This document shows, piece after piece, positions 25,743 through 35,189 of a DNA stretch of 64,000 nt. The stretch covers positions 5,084,001-5,148,000 of the forward strand of contig NZ_AP023239.1 of the NCBI RefSeq assembly GCF_013393385.1, read 5' to 3'. The first letter of the stretch is position 1, and each line of letters opens with the position of its first letter. The position numbers and the translations under genes are program-made. The stretch comes from Paenibacillus sp. URB8-2 (GTDB taxonomy: Bacteria; Bacillota; Bacilli; Paenibacillales; Paenibacillaceae). Under the pieces are notes generated by a model. That model did no database searches and was not told the origin of the DNA. It was given only the letters and a program-made list of their open reading frames with translations.

Positions 25743-26303
25743 ATGAAATTCACGAAAACGAATCTGGAAGGCGTGTTTATCGTCGAGCCCGCCGTCTTCG
25801 GCGACCATCGCGGATGGTTTATGGAAACCTATAGTCAGGCGAAATTCCTGGAACAAGGGATCGACCTGGATTTTGTACAGGATAACCAATCCTACTCGGC
25901 GGTTAAAGGGACGCTGCGCGGACTCCATTACCAGTTGAACCCCAAAGCGCAGACGAAGCTCGTCCGGTGCACACGCGGCGTTATTTATGATGTCGCTGTC
26001 GATATCCGGAAAGGAAGCCCTTCTTACGGCCAATGGTTCGGAATCGAACTAAGCGCCGACAACAAGAAGCAACTGCTTATCCCCAAAGGCTTCGCCCACG
26101 GCTTCATGACGCTTACCGAGGACGTGGAGGTTCAGTATAAGTGCGACGAGCTGTACGCGCCGGAATGCGACGGAGGCATTCTGTGGAACGACCCGGACAT
26201 CGGCGTGAAGTGGCCTATCGATGTGGAGCCGGTGCTGTCAGCCAAAGACGAGAAGGCACCGCTCCTCAAGGATGCGAATCTCAATTTCGTATATAACGCT
26301 TAA
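25743..26303 (+). CDS. rfbC: dTDP-4-dehydrorhamnose 3,5-epimerase
   Basis: 186 residues, a cupin-fold RmlC. Epimerises dTDP-4-keto-6-deoxyglucose at C3 and C5. Seen: VFGDHRGWFMETYS, FVQDNQSYS, TLRGLHYQ with the catalytic His, and GFAHGFMTLTEDVEVQYKC with the second half of the active site. AAAGAG lies before the ATG. It follows rmlA closely and is followed by a terminator shared with the convergent copper-amine-oxidase-like gene. Confidence 0.97.
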   Translation: MKFTKTNLEGVFIVEPAVFGDHRGWFMETYSQAKFLEQGIDLDFVQDNQSYSAVKGTLRGLHYQLNPKAQTKLVRCTRGVIYDVAVDIRKGSPSYGQWFGIELSADNKKQLLIPKGFAHGFMTLTEDVEVQYKCDELYAPECDGGILWNDPDIGVKWPIDVEPVLSAKDEKAPLLKDANLNFVYNA

Positions 26304-26349
26304 GTCCCTGCCCTGCGGTAGACGGAATTCCAAATCAAGCTTTTCTATT

Positions 26350-26398
26350 TAAAAATAGAACCTCCACTCCGCCTCAGTGCGGTCTGGAGGTTCTTGCT
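26350..26398. terminator. bidirectional terminator between rmlC and 26443 gene
   Basis: AGAACCTCCA pairs with TGGAGGTTCT, with an inner GC-rich stem, flanked on the left by an A/T-rich stretch that is T-rich on the minus strand. Serves the convergent genes. Confidence 0.7.
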
Positions 26399-26442
26399 AT
26401 TTGGTAGGGCTGGCTTATGTCCGAGACTCCTTGCCCCCGTTC

Positions 26443-28356
26443 TTACTTCCCCCCGTCCGTGAACCGGAACGACTTGAGTGTCCGATCCAGCACCGCCTGC
26501 TGCGCTTCCGTTGCGTTCGCATCGCCGAGCGTGGCCGTTAGGGTATAAACGGCATCCTCGCGGCTGAAGGCGATGACACGGATGCGCGAAGGGATGCCGC
26601 TCTTATTTTGCCGCACGGTCATCTCCACCGCCGGTTCTCCGGCTAAGGTTGTATCCTGCACGCTTTCGACGAACGGCCCCTGCGGATCGCTGCCCGGATT
26701 ACGGTAAAATTCGTTAAGTTGATTAATTGTATAATTCAAGGAACCTTCGGGAACCACAGCGATTTGGAATCTGCCGCCGGTGAACCGATAATCGACGGCC
26801 TGCATTTCGAATCCCCCCTGATACGGCGTCCACAGCCGCGGCATGTCGATGGCATAGCCGTAGATTTTCGAGGTTTTGGTGACGGTCTTATTTTTCAGCG
26901 AGGGATAGTCATTCTGCTCCAGGCGGCCGAAGTTCTCTTTGACGGTGTCAAAATCAATCTTCACCGAGGTCAGAACAGCTCCGAACTTCGCCTTATCCTC
27001 CTCCTGGCCCGCCGGAGCGGCATATTCCGCATAGTAGCGGTAGCCGTTCTTCAGCAGCAGTACCTGGTACTCCGTCATCCACCCGCCGCCGTAGTTATAG
27101 CGGACTTCCCGCACCCGCGCCGGAGCGCCGGATATCTCCGTCGCCATAACCCCCTGCTCATGGTAAGCCTCCGGCACAAACAGCTCCGCATCCTTCAGGC
27201 GAAGCTCCTCTCCCCAGCTATCCAGAGTCGAAGCCGGCGGCGCCGAGCTGATAATCAGCTTCAAATAGCTGCCGGCTTTGCTCCCATAGACGAGATGCCG
27301 GTTGTCAATGCTCCATGCGGCGGGTACCTGCAGAGAAATGCCGTAATCGTCGCTGCCGGCAGAGCGCAGGCCGTTTCGAACGGTCGACAGATCGCGAATC
27401 GAGCTATCCTTATCGTCAAAAAAGGGACGGAATGAATCCAGCAGCCCTGTGTACTTGACAAAGTCTTTATAGTTCACGGCGTTGTCATCCGTCAAATACA
27501 GCTGATACAACCGCCCATTGGCATAATATCCGCGGCCTTCCCACAAGGCTCCGGCAGGGTCCTTGCTGATAATGCGCGCATAGGGAACGGCTGCCTGCGG
27601 GAAAATCCCCCGGTCCAGCACGACCTCGCCGCTGTCCTCGGAGCTGCGCACGAGCTGCTCCAGCAGTTCGTCGGCGTCCGGGGCAGCTGCCTGCGGCGCC
27701 ACATGAACCTCCAGATAATAACCAATATCGGCGCTTATGAAGCTGGACACGCCCTCTTCTCCGCCGCTGTCGCCGATGATGAGCCCGGCCGGGTAAAGCA
27801 TGCTCCACTTATAATAGCTATTTCCGACCTTCGTCTTGCCTGCTTCGCTGTCGATGCCGCTCTCCGGCAGGCGGTCACCCCTCGAATTTGAGGCAGACAA
27901 CGCCACAACGATGCTCCCGCCGCTGCCGGCCGAAATCTTCGCTCCGATGACCCCGGCTACAAAGCGCAGCGGAACCATTAGTACCCCGTTCACCATCCGC
28001 GGCGGAGCAGTCAACTTCACTTTCTGCCCGTCCTTCCAGGCGATCGTTCCGCCGATGGTCATTGCGCCCGTATGAGGACCGTAGGTTACTTTGACAACAT
28101 CGTCATTTCCCAGCGAGACGCCACTGCCGAACGCTTTTTTGAACACCCCGAGCGGGACCATGACACTGCCGTTTTCGGAGAAAGGCTCAGCGATGGCAAT
28201 AACTTGTCCATTCGCTTTTGCCTGCTTGCTGCCTAACTTGAGCGTCAGCAGAAGGGTCTCTTTCTCCGCTGCCCCCGCACCGTTCATCGGCAGCATGGCC
28301 AGGATAATCAGCGCGGCCAGTACGGCATGCAGGACTTTTAGGCACATCTTGTTCAT
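26443..28356 (-). CDS. secreted copper amine oxidase N-domain-like protein
   Basis: 637 residues from the ATG at 28356, chosen because GGGGAG lies eight bases before it and a signal peptide begins there (LHAVLAALIILAMLPMNGAGA). The longer frame upstream overlaps the protease gene and is not protein-like. Residues ~35-150 match the copper-amine-oxidase N-terminal domain, a substrate-binding-like module common in Paenibacillus exported proteins (two blocks ending MVPLGVFKKAF and MVPLRFVAGVIGA). The rest contains three related ~150-residue units starting YYKWSMLYPAGL, YGISLQVPAAWS and YGYAIDMPRLWT, resembling PsbP-like domains. It does not contain an oxidase catalytic domain. It follows the HtrA gene by 28 bases, so the pair is likely co-expressed, perhaps for envelope maintenance (inference). 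Confidence 0.78.
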   Translation of the reverse strand: MNKMCLKVLHAVLAALIILAMLPMNGAGAAEKETLLLTLKLGSKQAKANGQVIAIAEPFSENGSVMVPLGVFKKAFGSGVSLGNDDVVKVTYGPHTGAMTIGGTIAWKDGQKVKLTAPPRMVNGVLMVPLRFVAGVIGAKISAGSGGSIVVALSASNSRGDRLPESGIDSEAGKTKVGNSYYKWSMLYPAGLIIGDSGGEEGVSSFISADIGYYLEVHVAPQAAAPDADELLEQLVRSSEDSGEVVLDRGIFPQAAVPYARIISKDPAGALWEGRGYYANGRLYQLYLTDDNAVNYKDFVKYTGLLDSFRPFFDDKDSSIRDLSTVRNGLRSAGSDDYGISLQVPAAWSIDNRHLVYGSKAGSYLKLIISSAPPASTLDSWGEELRLKDAELFVPEAYHEQGVMATEISGAPARVREVRYNYGGGWMTEYQVLLLKNGYRYYAEYAAPAGQEEDKAKFGAVLTSVKIDFDTVKENFGRLEQNDYPSLKNKTVTKTSKIYGYAIDMPRLWTPYQGGFEMQAVDYRFTGGRFQIAVVPEGSLNYTINQLNEFYRNPGSDPQGPFVESVQDTTLAGEPAVEMTVRQNKSGIPSRIRVIAFSREDAVYTLTATLGDANATEAQQAVLDRTLKSFRFTDGGK

Positions 28357-28384
28357 ATCCAGCTCTCCCCACTTTCGCTTGCTG

Positions 28385-29503
28385 TTACTCTTCCGGTCCT
28401 TCATCTTCGCTGCCGCCATCCCCCTTATTAACCATAGGATCTCCTTCTCCCAGCACCAGCTTGCGCTGAACGATATCTCCTCCGCTCTGCATGAGCAGCT
28501 GAACAGTCTGTCCCGGGCGATAGCTTTTGAACAGCTCATTGATATCGACCGCAGAGGTTACACGGTGACCGTCGATGCTGTACAGTTCGTCGCCTTCGGC
28601 TACACCGGCTTTGCGGGCTTCCGCCGAGACCGCCTTCGTCACGGTTAGAGGATCTTCCGCAGGCAGTCCGACAATAGCGGACCAGCTCTCCTGAAGCTCG
28701 AGTCCGAGGCTTGGACGTCTTACTTCACCGTAAGCAAGCAGCTGCTTGATGATATAGCGGACCGTCTCCGCAGGAATCGCAAATCCCGTATTTTCCACAC
28801 CAACAGCCGAGTATTTCATGCTGACAATCCCAATGACTTTTCCATTCATATCGACAAGCGGACCGCCGCTGTTGCCCGGATTGATGGCGGCATCGCTCTG
28901 CAGAAGGCGGTACGAGGCATCGACCACCCGTCCCGAGCCGCTGACGACACCGACGGTGGCGGAGTTGCGGAGCGCAAAAGACAAGGGCGAGCCGATGGCA
29001 ACGACCTTCTCGCCCACTTTCACATTCGATGCTTCGGCGAAAGAGGCAGGCTTTAGATAGGCCGCGTTGATTTTGAGCAGCGCAATATCGCTGACTTCAT
29101 CCGCATAGTAATCCTTAATGCCGTATGATTTGCCGTCCGATGTCACGACCGTGGCATTTTGCATCGACTCGATGACATGCGCATTGGTGACGATCCAGCC
29201 GCCGCTTGTGATGATCACGCCCGAGCCGTGCACCAGATTGTAACGGTTGTCCAGACCCGTATTTTTTCCGCCTTGGCCTTTGCCGATAATGCCGACGACT
29301 GATGGGGACAGTCTTTTATAGATTTGTGGAATCGGGTCCGCAGCGAATACACCTGCTTCTGTGGAGGAAGGATGCGTTGCAGCCGTTTCTCCTTTCCGCG
29401 CCGCTTCAGACACGGGTATGCTCCAGCTTAGGGCCAGTCCCAGAGCAATGCTGCACAGCAGCAAGCGCAGGCCTTTGTTTCGCATCGTACCATCTTTTTC
29501 CAT
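28385..29503 (-). CDS. HtrA/DegP-type serine protease with PDZ domain
   Basis: 372 residues. N-terminal signal or anchor helix (LRLLLCSIALGLALSWSI), then a trypsin-like domain with the catalytic triad H109 (TNAHV), D139 (SDIALL) and S212 (GNSGG), and one PDZ domain (~265-355). The C-terminus is acidic. Works outside the membrane in protein quality control. GGGG lies seven bases before the ATG. It is downstream of a terminator following a small membrane protein gene, so it probably has its own promoter, and it is upstream of the copper-amine-oxidase-like gene on the same strand. Confidence 0.93.
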   Translation of the reverse strand: MEKDGTMRNKGLRLLLCSIALGLALSWSIPVSEAARKGETAATHPSSTEAGVFAADPIPQIYKRLSPSVVGIIGKGQGGKNTGLDNRYNLVHGSGVIITSGGWIVTNAHVIESMQNATVVTSDGKSYGIKDYYADEVSDIALLKINAAYLKPASFAEASNVKVGEKVVAIGSPLSFALRNSATVGVVSGSGRVVDASYRLLQSDAAINPGNSGGPLVDMNGKVIGIVSMKYSAVGVENTGFAIPAETVRYIIKQLLAYGEVRRPSLGLELQESWSAIVGLPAEDPLTVTKAVSAEARKAGVAEGDELYSIDGHRVTSAVDINELFKSYRPGQTVQLLMQSGGDIVQRKLVLGEGDPMVNKGDGGSEDEGPEE

Positions 29504-29551
29504 ATGTTGTCCCCTTTCTTAAGCCTGTATTATCTTTGTGCCGCCCCGCTT

Positions 29552-29602
29552 GAAAAAAAGAAAAAAAGACACCTTGATTCCCGCAGGCGGCAAAGGTGTC
29601 TT
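29552..29602 (-). terminator. terminator after the small membrane protein gene
   Basis: On the minus strand AAGACACCTT and AAGGTGTCTT enclose a GC-rich loop and are followed by seven T residues. Confidence 0.9.
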
Positions 29603-29654
29603 CGTCGATAAACAAACGATTTTTCTGTATCATTTCATAGAGAACGCCGGCTCT

Positions 29655-29864
29655 TCAGCTTAGCCAATATTTGACCATGGCATAGTCGGAAACGAGAAAG
29701 ACCAGCAGACTGACGATTCCGAAGGCAATCGCAAACTTGTTCTTCTGCGGGGCCCTGAGCAGCCGGACAACCCCGGTCGCTATGAGCACCGTGAACAAAA
29801 TCATAAACACATCAAAGGTATGAAATCTGGACGCAGTTGCCGTGGCGGCTTCCGCAAGCAGCAT
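29655..29864 (-). CDS. small two-helix membrane protein
   Basis: 69 residues with two hydrophobic helices (FMILFTVLIATGVVRLL and FAIAFGIVSLLVFLVSDYAMV) joined by a basic loop. An excellent ribosome site (AGGAGGT, eight bases before the ATG) and a strong terminator support a real gene. The family is not recognised. Its size and topology recall the stress protein CsbA, which lies near uvrBA and minJ in Bacillus, but similarity was not checked and this is a weak guess. Confidence 0.7.
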   Translation of the reverse strand: MLLAEAATATASRFHTFDVFMILFTVLIATGVVRLLRAPQKNKFAIAFGIVSLLVFLVSDYAMVKYWLS

Positions 29865-30335
29865 AGCCCTACCTCCTCATAATGGTTGTCGAGCAGACAT
29901 GCCCATCAGCCGCACCGTCTACTCTCTGCTTATGCCTTTTCACTTCTATGTTACCGTTACCAAAGACAGCGCGCAATAGGATTTTTACAAAAATCTATGT
30001 ACTTGTGACAACCTTCATTGACACCCAATGCGAATATTTAATTCTCAAAGTGCCTAAGACGGAGAATCTCTTTTATATCCTACTAATAACTATATTAACG
30101 GGATTATCCCTGTTTGAATCTTACGCGCTGCGGACCGGGCATATGCCTTGTATTTATCAACGGAACCTGGAGGTTCCATAAGCAATTGTTATACGAGCTA
30201 TACCTTACTTCATATACGGGAGGCCGGATCATTTGATACCATCAAACTAATATCATAGCGACCTCGTCGGATTTATATTAGAAATGAGCGCGAAACTGGC
30301 GCAAACCGTCAAGGATTCTGAAGGAGGCAACATCA
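29865..30335. other. 470-base intergenic region with hairpins
   Basis: No gene. Contains a 16-base perfect inverted repeat GGAACCTGGAGGTTCC (30163-30178) and a nested hairpin at 30246-30280, in which CTAATAT pairs with ATATTAG and an inner CGAC-CTC-GTCG forms a second stem. Both lie within 180 bases of the reductase start and could be a leader or operator. Confidence 0.5.
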
Positions 30336-31970
30336 ATGGCATATGAGCCGATTTGGACCAAAGATCCGGACAAGCTGTCAAAATTCGAATTAGTCAAACT
30401 GGAAAAAGACGGACTGGACGTTATTCGCACTATTATTGAAAAATATGCACTGGAGGGCTACGACTCCATTCCGGCCGATGAGCTGGACCTCTTCAAATGG
30501 GCGGGTGTGTATCAGCAGAAACCGAAGAACGGTCATTTTATGATGCGTGTCCGCATCAACACCGGCATCATGACATCCGCGCAGGCGCGGACCTTGGCCG
30601 ATATCTCCCGGCTTTACGGCAGAGAACTCGTCGATATTACGACCCGGCAGGCGATCCAGTTCCACTGGCTGACGGTGGACAATTTCCCGGACATTTTCAA
30701 ACGCCTGGAAGAGGTCGGCTTATATTCGTTCGAAGCGTGCGGCGACTGCCCGCGCACTATTGTCGGCAATCCGCTTGCCGGGATCGACAAGGACGAACTG
30801 CTGGATACCAAAGCCCTTGTCGACGAAGTGAATGGCTTCTTCATGCTGAACCGCGATTTCTCCAACCTTCCGCGCAAGCTGAAGATGTCGATTTCCGCCA
30901 ATCCTTATAACAACGCCCATGCGGAGATCAACGATTTGGCATTCACACCTGCCGTTAAGGAGATCGATGGCCAAGAAACCGTCGGCTTCCATGTCATGGT
31001 CGGCGGCGGACTGTCAGCCAAGCCGCACCTGGCGCAGAAGCTCGATATCTTCGTCCGTCCGGACGAGGTATTGAAGGTGGCGACGGGAGTAGCTACGATC
31101 TTCCGTGACTATGGGTACCGCGAGAAGCGGCACCATGCCCGGCTGAAATTTCTGATGGCCGATTGGGGCGCGGAGAAATTCAAGGACAAGCTGGTTGAAG
31201 TGATCGGGGAGCTGCCTGCACGGGGCGAGGACAAAACGGCCGGCTGGCAGGCCGCCTATTTCGACGGCGTGCATCCGCAGCCGCAGCAGGGATTGAACTA
31301 TGTCGGCCTGAACGTACCCGTAGGACGGCTCAACGCCGACGAGCTGACGCAGTTGGCCGATCTGGCCGACGCTTATGGCGACGGCAATATCCGCACGACG
31401 ATGTCGCAGAACGCGATTCTCAGCGGAGTGCCGAACGACAAGGTCGACGAGCTGCTGGCCGCGCCTTTGCTGACGCGCCTGTCGCCTGCACCGAAGAATT
31501 TCATCAGCCGTACCGTCGCCTGCACCGGCAACGAGTTCTGCAGCCTGGCCCTGGTGGAGACGAAAAAGCGGGCCGTAGCCATTGCCGAGTTCCTGGATGA
31601 GCGTCTGACGCTTGATGAGAAGGTGCGCATCCATCTGATCGGCTGCCCAAATGCCTGCGGACAGAAGCAGATCGCGGACATCGGACTGCAGGGCGCTTTG
31701 GTGAAGACCTCCGAAGGCATGGTTGAAGCCTATGATATCGCCATCGGCGGTACGCTTGGCGGCGGAGCGCAGGGCCCGGCTGCAAAGTTTGCGCAGCCGC
31801 TAAAAGGGCGCGTCAAAGCGGACGAAGTGGCAGGCGTGGTTGAGCAGCTTCTGCTGTTCTACAAGAGTGAGCGCGCCGCGGGCGAGGGCTTCCATGCTTT
31901 CGCCGAACGCGTCGGCCTGCCTGCCTTCCAGGAAAAGCTGAGCTCGATCCTGGCCGCGACCGCCTCTTGA
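30336..31970 (+). CDS. ferredoxin-type sulfite/nitrite reductase
   Basis: 544 residues with the duplicated ferrite-like architecture of siroheme reductases. The [4Fe-4S]-siroheme ligands are present as Cys-X5-Cys (C396, C402 in CTGNEFC) and Cys-X3-Cys (C437, C441 in CPNAC). TGIMTSAQARTLADIS and TTRQAIQFHWL are the sulfite/nitrite reductase half-domain motifs. Reduces sulfite to sulfide or nitrite to ammonia with ferredoxin as donor; sequence alone does not settle which. GGAGG lies just upstream of the ATG. It is a single gene with its own terminator; the possible hairpins upstream may regulate it. Confidence 0.92.
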   Translation: MAYEPIWTKDPDKLSKFELVKLEKDGLDVIRTIIEKYALEGYDSIPADELDLFKWAGVYQQKPKNGHFMMRVRINTGIMTSAQARTLADISRLYGRELVDITTRQAIQFHWLTVDNFPDIFKRLEEVGLYSFEACGDCPRTIVGNPLAGIDKDELLDTKALVDEVNGFFMLNRDFSNLPRKLKMSISANPYNNAHAEINDLAFTPAVKEIDGQETVGFHVMVGGGLSAKPHLAQKLDIFVRPDEVLKVATGVATIFRDYGYREKRHHARLKFLMADWGAEKFKDKLVEVIGELPARGEDKTAGWQAAYFDGVHPQPQQGLNYVGLNVPVGRLNADELTQLADLADAYGDGNIRTTMSQNAILSGVPNDKVDELLAAPLLTRLSPAPKNFISRTVACTGNEFCSLALVETKKRAVAIAEFLDERLTLDEKVRIHLIGCPNACGQKQIADIGLQGALVKTSEGMVEAYDIAIGGTLGGGAQGPAAKFAQPLKGRVKADEVAGVVEQLLLFYKSERAAGEGFHAFAERVGLPAFQEKLSSILAATAS

Positions 31971-32002
31971 TTGGACATTGAAATAAAGGAAATTTGAATA
32001 CA

Positions 32003-32040
32003 AAGGAAGGACCGCGGCAGTTTGCCGCGGTCCTTTGTTA
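32003..32040. terminator. bidirectional terminator between reductase and uvrA
   Basis: AAGGACCGCGGC pairs with GCCGCGGTCCTT around GTTT-type loop, with T-rich sequence after it on the plus strand and A-rich before. Convergent genes share it. Confidence 0.88.
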
Positions 32041-32080
32041 TTTCCTCTATAGTAACCTTCGCTTAGAAACCCTCGCTTGC

Positions 32081-34954
32081 TTACTTTGCCTCCGCAGCCT
32101 GAAGCATCAACGCCTCCGTACGGGCTGTATCGCGAAGCAAAATCGGCTTTAAATATTTCCCTGTGTACGATTCGGATACCTCGATGATTTTCTCCGGCGT
32201 GCCGGTTGCAATAACCGTTCCGCCGCCGCTTCCGCCTTCCGGTCCCATGTCGATAATATAATCCGCCGTCTTGATAACGTCGAGGTTATGCTCGATGACA
32301 AGCACGGATTCGCCCGATTCGACCAGGCGGTGCAGCACTTCCAGCAGACGGCCGATATCGTCGACATGCAGGCCGGTTGTCGGCTCGTCCAGAATGTACA
32401 GCGTCTTGCCCGTGCTCCGGCGGTACAGCTCCGACGCGAGCTTCACACGCTGGGCTTCCCCGCCGGAAAGGGTCGTTCCCGGCTGGCCCAGCTTGATATA
32501 GCCAAGGCCAACATCCAGCAGCGTTTGCAGCTTACGGTGAATCTTAGGTATGTTTTGGAAAAATTCCGTTCCGTCCTCCACCGTCATCGCCAGCACATCG
32601 GCAATGTTCTTGCCTTTGTACTTGACTTCCAGCGTTTCGCGGTTGTAGCGTTTGCCCTTGCAGACCTCACATGGAACATAGACGTCCGGCAGGAAGTGCA
32701 TCTCGATCTTGATAATGCCGTCGCCCCGGCAAGCTTCGCAGCGTCCGCCCTTAACGTTGAAGCTGAAGCGGCCTTTCTGAAAGCCTCTGATCTTCGCTTC
32801 ATTCGTCTTGGAGAACAAGTCGCGGATATCGTCGAACACTCCCGTATAGGTTGCCGGGTTGGATCTCGGCGTACGCCCGATCGGCGACTGGTCGATATCG
32901 ATAACCTTGTCCAGCTGGTCAAGGCCGCGAATCTCTTTATGTTGACCCGGGCGCACTTTAACCGCTTTGTTCAGCTCTCTGGCAAGACTCTTGTACAGAA
33001 TTTCGTTGACGAGCGAAGACTTGCCGGAACCGGACACGCCGGTTACCGCCGTGAAGACGCCGAGCGGAATTTTGACATTTACATTCTTGAGATTGTTTTC
33101 CTTGGCTCCCCGGATTTCCAGCCAGCGGTCGTCGGTCGCGCGCCGCTTGGATGTAACCGGGATGAATTTGCGTCCGCTGAGATACTCGCCGGTTAACGAG
33201 TTGGGGTCGTTCATGATTTCCTGCGGCGTTCCCTGGGCGATAACGTTGCCGCCATGAATGCCCGCTCCCGGACCGATGTCGATGATATAATCCGACGCCA
33301 GCATCGTATCCTCGTCATGCTCGACGACAATCAGGGTGTTGCCAAGATCGCGCATATGCGCGAGCGTCGAGATAAGCCGGTCATTGTCACGCTGGTGCAA
33401 GCCGATGCTCGGCTCGTCCAGGATGTACAGCACGCCCATGAGGCTTGAGCCGATCTGTGTCGCAAGCCGGATGCGCTGGGCCTCGCCGCCGGACAGCGAA
33501 CCGGCCGAACGGCTGAGCGTTAAATAATCGAGACCGACATTGACGAGGAAACCGAGACGGCTGCCAATCTCCTTGAGAATGAGATTGGCGATGGCCATTT
33601 CTTTTTCGCTTAAGGAGAGGTCGCCGAAAAAGCGCTGGCCGTCCCCGATCGACAGATCGGTTACGTCGGCGATGTTCTTTCCGCCCACCGTCACGCCCAG
33701 GATTTCACGCTTCAGCCGTTTGCCTTTGCATACGGGGCATGGCTTGGCGCTCATGAAGCCTTCGATAAATTCCCGGATGCCCTCGGACGCCGTCTCGCGG
33801 TAACGGCGCTGAAGGTTCGGGATAATGCCTTCAAAGGGAACCATCGCTTCCTTGCGCTGTCCGAAGTCGTTCTCATAGCGGAAACGGATTTTCTCGCTCC
33901 CCGTGCCGTTCAGCAGCTTGTTCATATGCTCCGGCGTCAATTCGCTGACAGGCACATCTTGGGGAATATGAAAATGCTGGCATACCGATTTCAGAAACTG
34001 CGGGTAATAGTTGGACGTGCTGCCGGTCCAGGCTAAAAAAGCGCCGTCTTCGATCGATTTCCCGGAGTCCGGAACGAGCAGTTCGGGATCGACCACCATT
34101 TGCGCTCCGAGACCATCGCATTCCGGGCATGCCCCGAACGGACTGTTGAAGGAGAACATGCGCGGAGCCAGCTCTTCCATGCTGAAGCCGCATACGGGGC
34201 AGGCAAAATTGGAGCTGAACAGCAGCTCCTCCTGTCCGATGATGTCGACGAGGATTTTGCCGCCCGACAGCTTCAGGGCCGTCTCGATTGAATCCGTCAG
34301 CCGGGACTCGACCTCTTCCTTGATGACGATCCGGTCGACCACAACCTCGATCGTATGCTTCTTGTTCTTCTCAAGCTCGATGTCCTCGGATAAATCACGT
34401 AGCTCACCGTCCACACGCACGCGGACGAAGCCCTGCTTCGAAATTTCTGCAAACAGGCTTTTGTGTTCGCCTTTGCGGCCTGAAATGACCGGAGCGAGAA
34501 TCTGCAATCTCGTCTTCTCCGGGTACTGCATGATCCGGTCGACCATCTGCTCCACCGTCTGAGACGTAATCTCGATGCCGTGGTCCGGGCAGTGGGGATG
34601 TCCGATCCGCGCGAACAGCAGGCGCAGATAGTCGTAAATCTCCGTCACCGTTCCCACGGTAGAACGCGGGTTGCGGCTCGTCGTCTTCTGGTCGATGGAA
34701 ATGGCCGGGGACAAGCCGTCGATGGAATCGACATCCGGCTTCTCCATTTGGCCTAGGAACTGGCGTGCGTAAGCCGACAGCGACTCCACATACCGGCGCT
34801 GCCCTTCGGCATAGATGGTATCGAAAGCCAGCGACGACTTGCCGGAGCCGCTCAATCCCGTCAGCACGACGAATCGGTCGCGCGGTATCGTCACGTCGAT
34901 ATTTTTGAGATTATGCGCCCTCGCGCCTTTGATTACTATGTTTTCGTTCGCCAA
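32081..34954 (-). CDS. uvrA: excinuclease ABC subunit A
   Basis: 957 residues, typical UvrA. DNA damage recognition in nucleotide excision repair, working with UvrB. Two ABC modules: Walker [10 protein letters not shown] and GVSGSGKSS, two LSGGEAQR signatures, and zinc sites CPVC...CPEC and CEAC...CEVC. The [17 protein letters not shown] segment before the second zinc module is also standard. A GGAGG-type site lies before the ATG. It follows uvrB on the same strand with 235 bases between, unlike the tight uvrBA of Bacillus; the spacer contains only a weak hairpin (35122-35145). Confidence 0.98.
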   Translation of the reverse strand: MANENIVIKGARAHNLKNIDVTIPRDRFVVLTGLSGSGKSSLAFDTIYAEGQRRYVESLSAYARQFLGQMEKPDVDSIDGLSPAISIDQKTTSRNPRSTVGTVTEIYDYLRLLFARIGHPHCPDHGIEITSQTVEQMVDRIMQYPEKTRLQILAPVISGRKGEHKSLFAEISKQGFVRVRVDGELRDLSEDIELEKNKKHTIEVVVDRIVIKEEVESRLTDSIETALKLSGGKILVDIIGQEELLFSSNFACPVCGFSMEELAPRMFSFNSPFGACPECDGLGAQMVVDPELLVPDSGKSIEDGAFLAWTGSTSNYYPQFLKSVCQHFHIPQDVPVSELTPEHMNKLLNGTGSEKIRFRYENDFGQRKEAMVPFEGIIPNLQRRYRETASEGIREFIEGFMSAKPCPVCKGKRLKREILGVTVGGKNIADVTDLSIGDGQRFFGDLSLSEKEMAIANLILKEIGSRLGFLVNVGLDYLTLSRSAGSLSGGEAQRIRLATQIGSSLMGVLYILDEPSIGLHQRDNDRLISTLAHMRDLGNTLIVVEHDEDTMLASDYIIDIGPGAGIHGGNVIAQGTPQEIMNDPNSLTGEYLSGRKFIPVTSKRRATDDRWLEIRGAKENNLKNVNVKIPLGVFTAVTGVSGSGKSSLVNEILYKSLARELNKAVKVRPGQHKEIRGLDQLDKVIDIDQSPIGRTPRSNPATYTGVFDDIRDLFSKTNEAKIRGFQKGRFSFNVKGGRCEACRGDGIIKIEMHFLPDVYVPCEVCKGKRYNRETLEVKYKGKNIADVLAMTVEDGTEFFQNIPKIHRKLQTLLDVGLGYIKLGQPGTTLSGGEAQRVKLASELYRRSTGKTLYILDEPTTGLHVDDIGRLLEVLHRLVESGESVLVIEHNLDVIKTADYIIDMGPEGGSGGGTVIATGTPEKIIEVSESYTGKYLKPILLRDTARTEALMLQAAEAK

Positions 34955-35189
34955 CGGTACATCCTCCTTAATGTGTTGGTGCTTGCCCTCTGGACACCCG
35001 CAAATTTCTGGCGGATGGAGGTTGGGGGCCGTATTTAGTTGCCTGCGTGCGGAGAGCCGCTTATCCCTGCGGGATTCGCTTCAGCTGGCTCAACCTCAAG
35101 CGCCTCGGCAAAAAGCACGAAGAACGGCCTAAAGACAGCGCCGTTCAAATCAATGCAAATGCTATCATGATGCTTCTGCGCAATAACGG

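Noticed and set aside
29882..30181. 99-codon plus-strand frame upstream of the reductase
   Set aside because: No ribosome site and no protein-like composition; treated as regulatory sequence.
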